From assembly GCF_026241135.1 (NCBI RefSeq), contig NZ_JAPFGA010000003.1, forward strand, positions 284,956-331,087: 46,132 nt of DNA, in the 5' to 3' direction. This document shows positions 25,697 through 33,042 of this stretch, one piece after another. Position 1 is the first letter of the stretch. Each line of letters opens with the position of its first letter. The notes under the pieces were generated by a model, which was given only the letters and a program-made list of their open reading frames with translations, had not been told where the DNA came from and made no database searches. The stretch is from Galbibacter kalidii. GTDB taxonomy: Bacteria > Bacteroidota > Bacteroidia > Flavobacteriales > Flavobacteriaceae. A program made the translations under genes and the position numbers.

Positions 25697-28096
25697 TTAA
25701 GGTTTTTTAATATATGGCCCTATAAATTTCCCATCAGAACCAACCTGTCTCGCCCCTTGAATATTTGATGAAGGTATTTCAAGAGGAAAGGCAATTTCTG
25801 ATTCAAGGGGGAACGGGCTTTGATCCCCAAGCTTTACATTAACACCTATTCCATTTGCAGGAGCTTCAATTGTATACACAAACCCCTTTTTTCCTGCAAA
25901 TTTTCTCGCAATATTTGAAGATGTTGATGTTGATATAAATCCACTATCATCAATGAGTCCTGTTGCATGGTCTAATAAATTAAAGTTGACCCCTTTAGAG
26001 GTAAGCCCTTCTTCAAAGATTTGTGAAGGATTTCTTGTATCTCCCCTAAAAACAAAATTGCTTGTTTTTACTGTCGATTTAGTTGTAGCACCTGTAGCAA
26101 CATCATCTCCAATCCCTCTACCTCCAGGTACCAAAGCAACTTCTGCCCCTGCTATTACCCGAAATTGAGCTTTTGCATCGCCAGCCAGTGCTTTGGATAT
26201 GGTTTCTCCTCCAGCTAATTTATAAGCAGCATCTCCAAAATAATTCCCCGTGATATTCTTTGTAGGGCCCAACCTGTCAGGTGTTCCATAAACAGCCGCT
26301 CTTTCCGCTTGCCTTCGATTCGTGTTTTTTACCGGTTCGACAAACAATCTATTTAAGCCATCAACTGCTTGATTGAACCATTTTTTTAGCTCTTTCCCTT
26401 CAAGTTCTGTGCCCATTCCCAACTTGTTCTCCTGGAAGGCATAGGTAGAGTTATAAACATAATCCTCAGCCAGTGGGTCAACTTGCCAGAACCTACCTAT
26501 TGCAGGGTCGCTAACGCGGTATTTCCATTCGTGGGTGTTCAGTCCTAAATCTTCGGTAAATTCCTGCCCTTGATAGGTTTTCAGGTTGTTCTTCACCCCG
26601 TACATCCCGATATTATACCCTTTATGTTCAAGTCCAAAAGGATAATAATTCTGCTCCCTTCTTATTTCAGAAGTCCCTACACTACCATCGCCATTATCAT
26701 CAGCATAAGTAAGTCTCGTATTGCCCCAGATATCCACATAGCGGTATACATATTGCCAACCACTGCCATCTGGTTCTATATATCCTTCAGGTTGGGTAAT
26801 CTGTTTCAAAGAACTGTTTTCATAAACATAATTCCCGGCATATTCCGTTACCTTACCCGTGCTTACCGTTTTCTTTAACTTGACACCCGTCGCATCGTAA
26901 ATATAAGAAATATTTCCGCTACCAATGGTAACGCTCGTGGGTAAATTCAAATGGTTGTACGTGATACCATCCGTTGGTATCCCTTTGTTCAGGTCCTGGG
27001 TCATGTTTCCATTGGCGTCATAAGCATAATCTGTCCCAGTGTTCCCGTCCTTGAATTCCACTTCCGAGGTCACTCCCGTGACCTGATCGGATACTCCTAA
27101 AAGCTGGTTGCCGGTATCATAGGTATACGAGAGCTGATCTATTGCCCCAAAGTCTGTTGGGCTGTTCGGGTCTTGTGTCAAGGCTCCCTTCCGTTCCAAG
27201 ACCGTGATGTTCCCGTTCTGGTCATAGGCAATACCACTTACATTGTAGTTGCCGGTATTGTCTATGGCGTCAGTGATCCGGTTTAGCGCATCATAGGTAT
27301 AGGTATACTGGCCACTTACCGGGTTGTCCGGTGGGTTTGGGTTTACGCTCTTACTGTTCCATAGGGTCTGGCTGATATTTCCATTGAATAACTTTTTATC
27401 GGTATCAGCGATGTCATTGTACTTGATCTCAAAACCGAACAAGCTTGTTCCCAAACTCGATGGGTTATTGATCTTCTTGAGCCAGCCCCTGATGTTATAA
27501 TCATAGCTGACCGTCTGTAAAGGGGCGTTTTCGGTGTTCCCCACCTTCTTGGTCTTAAGCTGCCCCAGGTTATCATAGACATTATGGGCGATCAGTTCCC
27601 CTTTTTGGGCTATTGATAAATGAAGGGTCTTACCGCTCGAAGCCACAAAATGAAAGCCCGGCTGTAAGGTAAAAGACCCACTGGCCTCTTTTATAGTTGT
27701 CTCGCTTAACGGAGCCGAATAGGACTTGTTTACATAATCTGCCGTGTCGTCACAGCCTTCAAAACTGCTTCCCTCTCCTATACACTCATAGTGGTCCACA
27801 AGCCTGCCCCTATGGTCATAGGTGTAATTGTCGATCGTCACTATCCAGGTGCCTGTCCCTTTCCGGTGCTTGGTCTTGCTCACCAAGACCTTTCCGGTAA
27901 AGTCCAGGTCGCTCTCGTTGATGGTCGTAGTGTTCAGGTAATTGTTCTGCTCGGCCGTATAGATCACCCTTCCTTTTTTGTCATAGCCTGTAATGGTGGT
28001 GGTCCAGCTGTTCGGACTGTCTTCGTCGAGCACCTTTACCTTGCTCACCGTGGCCAGGCCTTGGGTACGGGAGAACGAATAGATTAAACTTATCAA
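25697..28096 (-). CDS. Orphan Rhs fragment with ADP-ribosyltransferase toxin tip
   Basis: 799-residue ORF, but Rhs homology starts only at about residue 10 (TQGLATVSKVKVLDEDSPN), matching rhs B from its middle. The first residues come from junction DNA and there is no signal peptide, so this is a 5'-truncated silent module rather than a full toxin. It keeps YD repeats and the core end DPAIGRFWQVDPLAEDYVYN. The tip from about residue 620 ends in an R-S-E ADP-ribosyltransferase: FRGDTRNPSQIFEEGL (Arg684), STSTS (722-726) and LESEIAFPLE (Glu765-x-Glu767), the order and spacing of cholera-toxin/scabin-like enzymes. It is followed at 3 bases by its immunity candidate. The tip could become active after recombination into rhs B. 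Confidence 0.85.
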   Translation of the reverse strand: MISLIYSFSRTQGLATVSKVKVLDEDSPNSWTTTITGYDKKGRVIYTAEQNNYLNTTTINESDLDFTGKVLVSKTKHRKGTGTWIVTIDNYTYDHRGRLVDHYECIGEGSSFEGCDDTADYVNKSYSAPLSETTIKEASGSFTLQPGFHFVASSGKTLHLSIAQKGELIAHNVYDNLGQLKTKKVGNTENAPLQTVSYDYNIRGWLKKINNPSSLGTSLFGFEIKYNDIADTDKKLFNGNISQTLWNSKSVNPNPPDNPVSGQYTYTYDALNRITDAIDNTGNYNVSGIAYDQNGNITVLERKGALTQDPNSPTDFGAIDQLSYTYDTGNQLLGVSDQVTGVTSEVEFKDGNTGTDYAYDANGNMTQDLNKGIPTDGITYNHLNLPTSVTIGSGNISYIYDATGVKLKKTVSTGKVTEYAGNYVYENSSLKQITQPEGYIEPDGSGWQYVYRYVDIWGNTRLTYADDNGDGSVGTSEIRREQNYYPFGLEHKGYNIGMYGVKNNLKTYQGQEFTEDLGLNTHEWKYRVSDPAIGRFWQVDPLAEDYVYNSTYAFQENKLGMGTELEGKELKKWFNQAVDGLNRLFVEPVKNTNRRQAERAAVYGTPDRLGPTKNITGNYFGDAAYKLAGGETISKALAGDAKAQFRVIAGAEVALVPGGRGIGDDVATGATTKSTVKTSNFVFRGDTRNPSQIFEEGLTSKGVNFNLLDHATGLIDDSGFISTSTSSNIARKFAGKKGFVYTIEAPANGIGVNVKLGDQSPFPLESEIAFPLEIPSSNIQGARQVGSDGKFIGPYIKKP
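26830..28066 (-). repeat. Rhs core direct repeat shared with rhs B (34.10-35.33 kb)
   Basis: About 1.2 kb of Rhs core DNA is shared with rhs B at roughly 34096-35327. Conservation is very high from about 27400 to 28040, with long identical runs, and there is a replaced patch at about 27040-27240. This is enough for homologous recombination that would swap the rhs B tip for the ADP-ribosyltransferase tip. Confidence 0.8.
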
Positions 28097-28202
28097 TCAG
28101 CTTGACGAGGAAGATAAATCCACTATCCTTAAAATCATCGATACGATGCTGACCAAAAAGAAGTTCAAGAATTTCTTTTCCAAAAATGTTACTTCGCTCT
28201 AA
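28083..28202 (+). pseudogene. C-terminal remnant of an XRE-type regulator
   Basis: On the plus strand, after an in-frame TAG, the sequence reads IKLINQLDEEDKSTILKIID, TMLTKKKFKNFFSKNVTSL and stop. This is the C-terminal helical tail commonly seen in small flavobacterial XRE-family regulators. The DNA-binding part is missing; the upstream side is instead Rhs core DNA running in the opposite direction. It marks the exact recombination junction where the orphan Rhs module was joined to an unrelated locus. Confidence 0.6.
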
Positions 28203-28207
28203 AGCAT

Positions 28208-28231
28208 AAAAAAAACCACCCCGAAGGGTGG
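28208..28231 (-). terminator. Intrinsic terminator with TTCG tetraloop
   Basis: On the minus strand, ACCACCC-TTCG-GGGTGGT followed by a run of seven Ts. It lies 31 bases beyond the stop of the lipoprotein gene 28262-28783 and is the strongest intrinsic terminator in the array. It isolates the 28.3-30.0 kb module from the ADP-ribosyltransferase module. Confidence 0.85.
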
Positions 28232-28261
28232 TAAATTTTAAGAGTAATAATAATTTATAGT

Positions 28262-28783
28262 TTACTTATCTTCAAAAATTCTAAATTTCTTTATGTGGTC
28301 TCTAGAAAACTTCATTTTACTTTGATATGATTTTTCTATATCTAAAAGATTTCCGATATAAAATTCACGAGAGTGAGGCAAAGTGAATTTTCCTTCATTA
28401 GGTTCAAAACCTGTTCCTTTTCCAGGAGCAGACTCTCCAAAAGCATACACTTTAGTTCTATCTTTAACTTTTAACAAAGAATCTTGCTCTTGAACAATGA
28501 CAAAAGGTATTTCCTCTCTATTACCTAATGAATCTACATAAAAAAACTGATGCTTCTGAATACCATAATTGGGTTCAAATTGGGTTTCTAAAATACCATT
28601 TTCAGGAATTCTATAAACTCGTTTCCCATCCTCATATTCTTTGGGTTCTCCTTTAGATTGATTAAAAACTATTAAAACAGGACCTTCATAACCTTTAGGA
28701 ATTAATCGTATAGAATCTTCTCCCTCTTCAGCACAACTTAAAAAAATACACCCTAATATTAAAGTTAAAATCAAGTTTCTCAT
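28262..28783 (-). CDS. Lipoprotein, candidate immunity for the 28.8-kb orphan tip
   Basis: 173 residues with a lipoprotein leader (MRNLILTLILGCIFLSCAEE, acylated Cys17). The body contains LIPKGYEGPVLIVFNQSKGE, RVYRIPENGILETQFEPNYG and FFYVDSLGNREEIPFVI; this pattern recalls the DUF6843 family of Bacteroidota, a tentative match from memory. Its ATG is 5 bases after the stop of the orphan Rhs gene and a strong terminator follows. As with the operon A lipoprotein, envelope anchoring suggests protection against a toxin acting outside the cytoplasm; that is inferred. Confidence 0.6.
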   Translation of the reverse strand: MRNLILTLILGCIFLSCAEEGEDSIRLIPKGYEGPVLIVFNQSKGEPKEYEDGKRVYRIPENGILETQFEPNYGIQKHQFFYVDSLGNREEIPFVIVQEQDSLLKVKDRTKVYAFGESAPGKGTGFEPNEGKFTLPHSREFYIGNLLDIEKSYQSKMKFSRDHIKKFRIFEDK

Positions 28784-28788
28784 ATCAT

Positions 28789-30009
28789 CTAATTTTGATT
28801 CCCAAATAACTGATTATAATAATCTCCATACTTTTCTCTAAACTCATCAATACTCATACTTTCAAAATTCTTGTTCCATTCATCAATAGATATGGTTTTG
28901 TCTCCAGCTTGTATTCCTTTAAAGATACCGTCGCCATCTGTTAGAATCGAAAGATTAATATTCATCATCATAGGACTATCACCATTTCCCGGTAAATGAG
29001 TAAACATTCCTGTTTGCACACTAGTTGCCGTTGCAAATGCTCCTAGAAAAATAGTATTCCCATTAACATCTTCTACATAAGCTTCTGCATTTGGAAAAGC
29101 ATCTCCAGTTATGTTACCGCTAATATTAAGCAGTTGGTCGCCTCCATCTAATTGAGAGACTTCAACATTTAATCCTGAATGAATATCAATGTCTGGTGTC
29201 ATAAAGCTTGAATCAATTGAATGTGGTGGCCCAACTGGACTAGGAGCTACTAATAAAGCTGCATTACTACCATAAAGGTGCGAGTTTACATTTCCAAAGG
29301 AAGACCCTGAATCATCTACATATGCCCTTGAATAGCCCATAGCGCCATAATAACTATAACTAAATGTCCCTGTTGCTCTGTGAGTATAAGCTCCAGTATC
29401 AGTTTCATAACTTGTTTGTTGATGTAATCTAGATTTCGAACTATTATTTGCACTAAACCCTCTATCGTCTCCAGCGAATTGATTCCCTAAAACGAAGCTC
29501 TTTGTTGGAACAAAACTTCTAACGTGGATGATGATTGGGAACATTCCATCTGGGTCTACAAATAACATAGGATTATTAAATGCATAGTTGTAAGTGGATT
29601 GTGAATACATTTTCTCTGCCAACGGGTCAATATTCATCCAACGTCCAATGGCGGGGTCATAGTTCCTCGCCCCAAAGTCATAGGTGTTTATGTCAAGGCT
29701 CTCATCAAACTCTTTCCCGTTGTACTTCCAACGTTGGGCTACATCGTTTCCAAGCGATGAAATCCCCGGGCCATAACCTTTGTGCTGTAAACCATAAGGG
29801 TAATAATTGCTCTCCTCTATAACCTCAGCAGTCGTTACACTGCCATTGTTATTGGCATCCATATAGCTCAAGCGTATGTTGCCCAAGTGGTCCTTGTACT
29901 GGTACACATAATCATAGCCTCCACTACCACTCGGGGTCACATAGCCCTCAGCATGGCTAAAGAACTGTAATTGGTTTCTCATAGATGTAATTCCCGGCAT
30001 AGTCTCCAC
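28789..30009 (-). pseudogene. Orphan Rhs fragment with unrecognised tip
   Basis: The open frame codes from about residue 12 for Rhs core (NQLQFFSHAEGYVTPSGSGG, YYPYGLQHKGYGPGISSLGN, DPAIGRWMNIDPLAEKMYSQ), then a 250-residue tip starting PIIIHVRSFVPTKSFVLGNQ that matches no toxin I know. The tip has Ser/Tyr-rich beta-strand patterns and a helical end (DEFREKYGDYYNQLFGNQN). The first residues are a frame artefact: relative to rhs B there is a 2-base deletion near 29978 (GAGAAACCAATTACAG versus GAGAACAACCAGTTACAG). There is no start or leader of its own, so it is probably silent. A lipoprotein immunity candidate follows at 5 bases. Confidence 0.75.
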
Positions 30010-30133
30010 CGCGCTGCCTGGCCTGATCGCTAAAAATGCCTGCTAGGCATTTTTTAACGCTCCATCCTGTCACAGAACCTCCTTCGGTCACCTCTTTTCT
30101 CAGTTTGGTGCCCAAAGCGTTGTAAATATAGTT
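29978..30133 (-). pseudogene. Frame-broken upstream Rhs core piece with an inserted hairpin
   Basis: In another minus-strand frame this stretch reads RINYIYNALGTKLRKEVTEG, then an insertion, then DYAGNYIYE, the same order as the orphan at 32.5 kb. It is disconnected from the downstream frame by the 2-base deletion near 29978 and ends at an abrupt junction near 30133, next to a partial copy of the CCACAAC hairpin (30161-30175). Confidence 0.7.
30032..30055. terminator. Palindrome AAAAATGCC-GGCATTTTT within Rhs core
   Basis: A 9-bp stem with a 5-base loop (TGCTA) flanked by A- and T-runs, so it looks like an intrinsic terminator in either direction. It is part of a roughly 50-base insertion (about 30010-30063) that the homologous Rhs orphan at 32.45 kb lacks. 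Confidence 0.5.
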
Positions 30134-30236
30134 AATTCGTTAGTTGTTTTTCTCAAGAAAAAACCACAACTTTTTAACATGTACTTTTTTTGAATTTTTC
30201 ATTGTGCGAGATAAGAACACCTCACATCTAGGTCAT

Positions 30237-30689
30237 TTATGTGTTTTCTATTTTATAGTTTTTTAAAATCATTTTTAAATCTCTATAATTAATTTTTAAA
30301 CTTTCTATTTCTTCGTCGTTCCAACCAAATTCATCGATCTTCCTAATAAGCGAGTTTATCTCCCTAAGATAATTGTTTGAAAAATCCTTAATAGGAACTT
30401 CGTAATTTGCTTCCAACTCATCACTAGACAAAAAGATTAGATTGAATACCTCTTCTTTAAGGTAAGTGACCCTAACCGTAAAAGGTCCATCCATAAATAA
30501 AAATTCATCTTGTAATCTTTCATTTAACAACAATCCCTTTAGAGCAGAACACCACCAATTCAAAATGATGATCACAAAATCATTCCAACCTTTTTCCGGG
30601 AAGGAAAATTCTTGGTCGGTAAAATAAATGTTTCCAAAAACTCTCCCCCCTTCTTTGGTAATAGTTAATGTGTCAATTTGTATTCTCAT
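30237..30689 (-). CDS. Orphan immunity-like protein
   Basis: 150 residues, cytoplasmic. Landmarks are TDQEFSFPEKGWNDFVIIIL, NWWCSALKGLLL and FLFMDGPFTVRVTYLKEE, followed by a helical C-terminus. This pattern (a W-rich helix after a conserved W-N-D/D-F segment, then a M-D-G-P-F strand) resembles small immunity proteins of polymorphic toxin loci, but I cannot name the family. Its ATG is 1 base after the stop of the frameshifted toxin-tip remnant at 30691-30856, so it was the cognate immunity gene of that toxin and has stayed intact after the toxin broke. Confidence 0.65.
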   Translation of the reverse strand: MRIQIDTLTITKEGGRVFGNIYFTDQEFSFPEKGWNDFVIIILNWWCSALKGLLLNERLQDEFLFMDGPFTVRVTYLKEEVFNLIFLSSDELEANYEVPIKDFSNNYLREINSLIRKIDEFGWNDEEIESLKINYRDLKMILKNYKIENT

Positions 30690-30690
30690 A

Positions 30691-30856
30691 TTATTTTAAT
30701 GGATATGCTGTTTCTATGATTTTTATTTTAGTGTTTATCCACATTTCAATTGTATATCCATTATCTGCTGCACCTCTAACTTTAATGCGGTTACCCTGTG
30801 TCTAAATTTTTTTGATATTTTTCCACTAATGCTCCCATTAAAGAATCGGGGATATT
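30691..30856 (-). pseudogene. Frameshifted toxin-tip remnant, EndoU-like ending
   Basis: Minus-strand reading from 30856 gives NIPDSLMGALVEKYQKNLDT and G then a stop. Removing one G from the GGG at 30794-30796 lets it continue as NRIKVRGAADNGYTIEMWIN, TKIKIIETAYPLK, stop. The ending (IKVRG...NG..IEMWI...I.TAYP) resembles the last strands of EndoU-type or related bacterial RNase toxins. Only about 55 residues remain, without an Rhs part. It abuts the immunity gene 30237-30689 (1 base) and the end of 30855-31325 (2-base overlap). Confidence 0.6.
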
Positions 30857-31325
30857 AATTTATAATCTTATTATCATTAGAAGAATATCGAATAGGATAA
30901 TCATCTATCATTTTCTTTAACGATTTTAAGACCTTATGGATATTGACATCGTATAGCTCAAACTTCATTTGATATTCTACATCCTTTGTATAATCATAAT
31001 TTTTGCCTTTAGGGTGTAAATTAAAATCTAGGTTTATTGATAACTTCAAATTCCTTTTATCATAACTGAATGATAATTCATGCTCTAAAAAACTAATTCT
31101 ATCATCGACTTCCCTCGACTTTTCAATATCTGAAAGCCAAGAATATAGTTTAGATAAATCTGTTGAGGTTAAATATGCACCGTTAGCCTTCCATTGATAA
31201 TTCTTATCAGAAGCATATACTTCGATATTTAACCAGTTTAAATCTTCTAGTATATCGGAATCCAGAAATTCATAGCCTAATATCCCTAGCCTAAAGTGTT
31301 TATTTTTATCTCTAATAGAAAGCAT
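30855..31325 (-). CDS. WapI-like immunity protein candidate
   Basis: 156 residues, no leader. The opening FRLGILGYEFLDSDILEDLN, WLNIEVYASDKNYQWKANGA and YLTSTDLSKLYSWLSDIEKS follows the pattern of the WapI-type immunity family (a GYEFP-like turn, NWL strand, W-x-A/T strand and a helix with WL). That assignment is from pattern memory and is tentative. Its ATG overlaps the stop of the orphan Rhs gene 31325-32506 by one base, so it should neutralise that tip. Confidence 0.65.
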   Translation of the reverse strand: MLSIRDKNKHFRLGILGYEFLDSDILEDLNWLNIEVYASDKNYQWKANGAYLTSTDLSKLYSWLSDIEKSREVDDRISFLEHELSFSYDKRNLKLSINLDFNLHPKGKNYDYTKDVEYQMKFELYDVNIHKVLKSLKKMIDDYPIRYSSNDNKIIN

Positions 31326-32506
31326 TACCTTATATTTTTTACTGGCCTAATGGTTACAATTACTTTGGTTTGAGGGTTGATTATAACTTCTACTCTTTTA
31401 TGTGAAAAGCCTATTGCTCCTCCTCCTGCGTCAAACTTGGAACCTTTGTTTATGATTTGTTTAAAGTCATTCAAGGTTCTAACCCCTAAATTTTGAAGTC
31501 TTATATCTTTCAATCTAGTTATCGCATGCCCCGATAAACTTAATCCAGTTCCTTTAAAAGCTTTAACCAATTGATGATGAGTCAAAGACCTTAAAGATAA
31601 ATTTTGCACTAATCCTTTAAATTTTAATAGGTTGCCACTAGATCCGAGTCCTCCTAGTAAGCCCATTGCCCCAAGTCCTCCTAAAGGTTTTATTCCAGTA
31701 ACTGTACCTTCGGCATCGACATTATAAGTAATCCCGTTTATGGTGACTGACCTAGGTTCCAAGTTAGCATAAGCCTTGCCGAGTAGTGTACGTTTTCTGG
31801 GTAGAGCTTGAGTACCTATTGGAGCATTTATGTCCACGTATTCTTCTTCATTGGAAGAGTCAGAACTGGCAACCTCTACTTCATCCAACAGGGTTATATG
31901 GTTTTTGTCACTGTCCCTGTAATCGTCATACATTTCATCATCAGGGCAAACCACTTCATTCCCGTTGGCATCAAAACACTTCCCGCCATCTGGGTCAAAA
32001 GCCACTACAGGGTTATTACCCATCGCAATATAAGGAGACCTAAACTGTTTATATGGGTCTATGGCAACAAACCTTCCAGTGGCTGGGTCGTAATGCCTTA
32101 ATTCAAACTCGTACATTTCATAACCCAAACTCTTAGTGAGTTCCTGCCCCTGATATTTAAATTTCTTCGCTACATCATTTCCAAGCGATGAAATCCCTGG
32201 TCCATAACCCTTGTGCTGTAACCCAAAAGGGTAATAATTGCTCTCCTCGATAATCTCATCGGTCGTCACACTACCATTGTTATTGGCATCCATATAACTT
32301 AATCGTATGTTACCCAAGTAATCCTTGTACTGGTAGACATAATCATAGCCCCCACTACTCTTCGGGGTCACATAGCCCTCTGCATGCCTGAAGAACTCGA
32401 GTTCTGGCCCCTCTCCTGTATGGTCATCTTCATAGATATATTTCCCGGCATAGTCCGTCGTCTTTGTCATAGAACCTCCTTCGGTCACCTCTTTTCTCAG
32501 TTTCAT
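31325..32506 (-). CDS. Orphan Rhs fragment with putative small RNase tip
   Basis: 393 residues. Rhs core starts at a junction near 32533 (INYIYDTSGMKLRKEVTEGG); the ATG at 32506 is an internal Met, and no signal peptide exists, so this is a silent module. The core closes with DPATGRFVAIDPYKQFRSPY and FDPDGGKCFDANGNEVVCPD, like rhs B. A Gly-rich linker (GLGAMGLLGGLGSSGN) leads to the tip LSGHAITRLKDIRLQNLGVR...GGGAIGFSHKRVEVIINPQT and KVIVTIRPVKNIR. The H-A-I-T-R helix and the final VEVIINPQTKVIVTIRP strands resemble DUF4258/BECR-fold RNase toxins; this is a resemblance, not a firm call. The WapI-like gene follows. Confidence 0.75.
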   Translation of the reverse strand: MKLRKEVTEGGSMTKTTDYAGKYIYEDDHTGEGPELEFFRHAEGYVTPKSSGGYDYVYQYKDYLGNIRLSYMDANNNGSVTTDEIIEESNYYPFGLQHKGYGPGISSLGNDVAKKFKYQGQELTKSLGYEMYEFELRHYDPATGRFVAIDPYKQFRSPYIAMGNNPVVAFDPDGGKCFDANGNEVVCPDDEMYDDYRDSDKNHITLLDEVEVASSDSSNEEEYVDINAPIGTQALPRKRTLLGKAYANLEPRSVTINGITYNVDAEGTVTGIKPLGGLGAMGLLGGLGSSGNLLKFKGLVQNLSLRSLTHHQLVKAFKGTGLSLSGHAITRLKDIRLQNLGVRTLNDFKQIINKGSKFDAGGGAIGFSHKRVEVIINPQTKVIVTIRPVKNIR

Positions 32507-32556
32507 GCCCGAAGTGTCATAAATATAATTAATTTTCTAGTTGCTTTTTACAAGAT

Positions 32557-32587
32557 AAAACCACAACTTTTTTACGGTTGTGGTTTT
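32557..32587. terminator. Hairpin terminator between rhs B immunity and the orphan array
   Basis: Stem AAAACCACAAC / GTTGTGGTTTT around TTTTTTACG, perfect over 11 pairs, T-rich afterwards on the plus strand. It follows the rhs B immunity gene by about 145 bases that hold no recognisable gene. Only 20 bases further on, Rhs core DNA of the orphan module begins. Confidence 0.7.
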
Positions 32588-32732
32588 GTTGTTGTTGTTA
32601 TACTTCTACCTACAGCAGATGAATGTGCGAAGTAAGGGGGCGTTCGCTCAGTACTCACACTATTTTTATTCATTATACTTTTCGGAGAGCGAGGCTTTCA
32701 ACACTTTCTCTTTTGTTATGCACCTCAACCAT

Positions 32733-33035
32733 TCAACAATCTTTTAATCTAATTCCATTTCCTGTTTTCTTATTAGCATCAACACTAAACGTTTCTAAAA
32801 AATAATCATACTTATCAAAATTAAAAGTAAAATCTATTTTATCACTTAACATACTAGCTATTTCATTATTTATATCATATTGTTCGTAAAGTAATGAATC
32901 TTTCTCTGAATAACCGAAAATTTCCTTCAATTCTCTTAACGAGACTTCTTCTTCAGATAAAATTCTATCTCCGATGAAAGTATCTCCCTTTTTTTCGTAA
33001 AAGGTTATACATCTTTGTATTTTAAAATCTTTCAT
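32733..33035 (-). CDS. Immunity protein for the colicin E3-like Rhs B tip
   Basis: 100 residues from ATG 33035, 7 bases after the rhs B stop. A longer frame from 33215 only reads through the toxin gene and is rejected. Sequence landmarks are CITFYEKKGDTFIGDRILSE, LRELKEIFGYSEKDSLLYEQ and FNFDKYDYFLETFSVD. The pattern recalls DUF7683-type proteins that accompany colicin E3-like tips in many bacteria (tentative). It is acidic overall (many Asp/Glu), as expected for a protein that covers a basic RNase domain. No signal peptide, matching a cytosolic ribosome-targeting toxin. Confidence 0.75.
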   Translation of the reverse strand: MKDFKIQRCITFYEKKGDTFIGDRILSEEEVSLRELKEIFGYSEKDSLLYEQYDINNEIASMLSDKIDFTFNFDKYDYFLETFSVDANKKTGNGIRLKDC

Positions 33036-33042
33036 TATTTCA

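Noticed and set aside
27343-27582. Alternative-frame ORFs in the Rhs cores (for example 27343-27582, 34581-34763, 35415-35684)
   Set aside because: These are shadow frames in GC-richer Rhs core DNA, repeated wherever the core is repeated.
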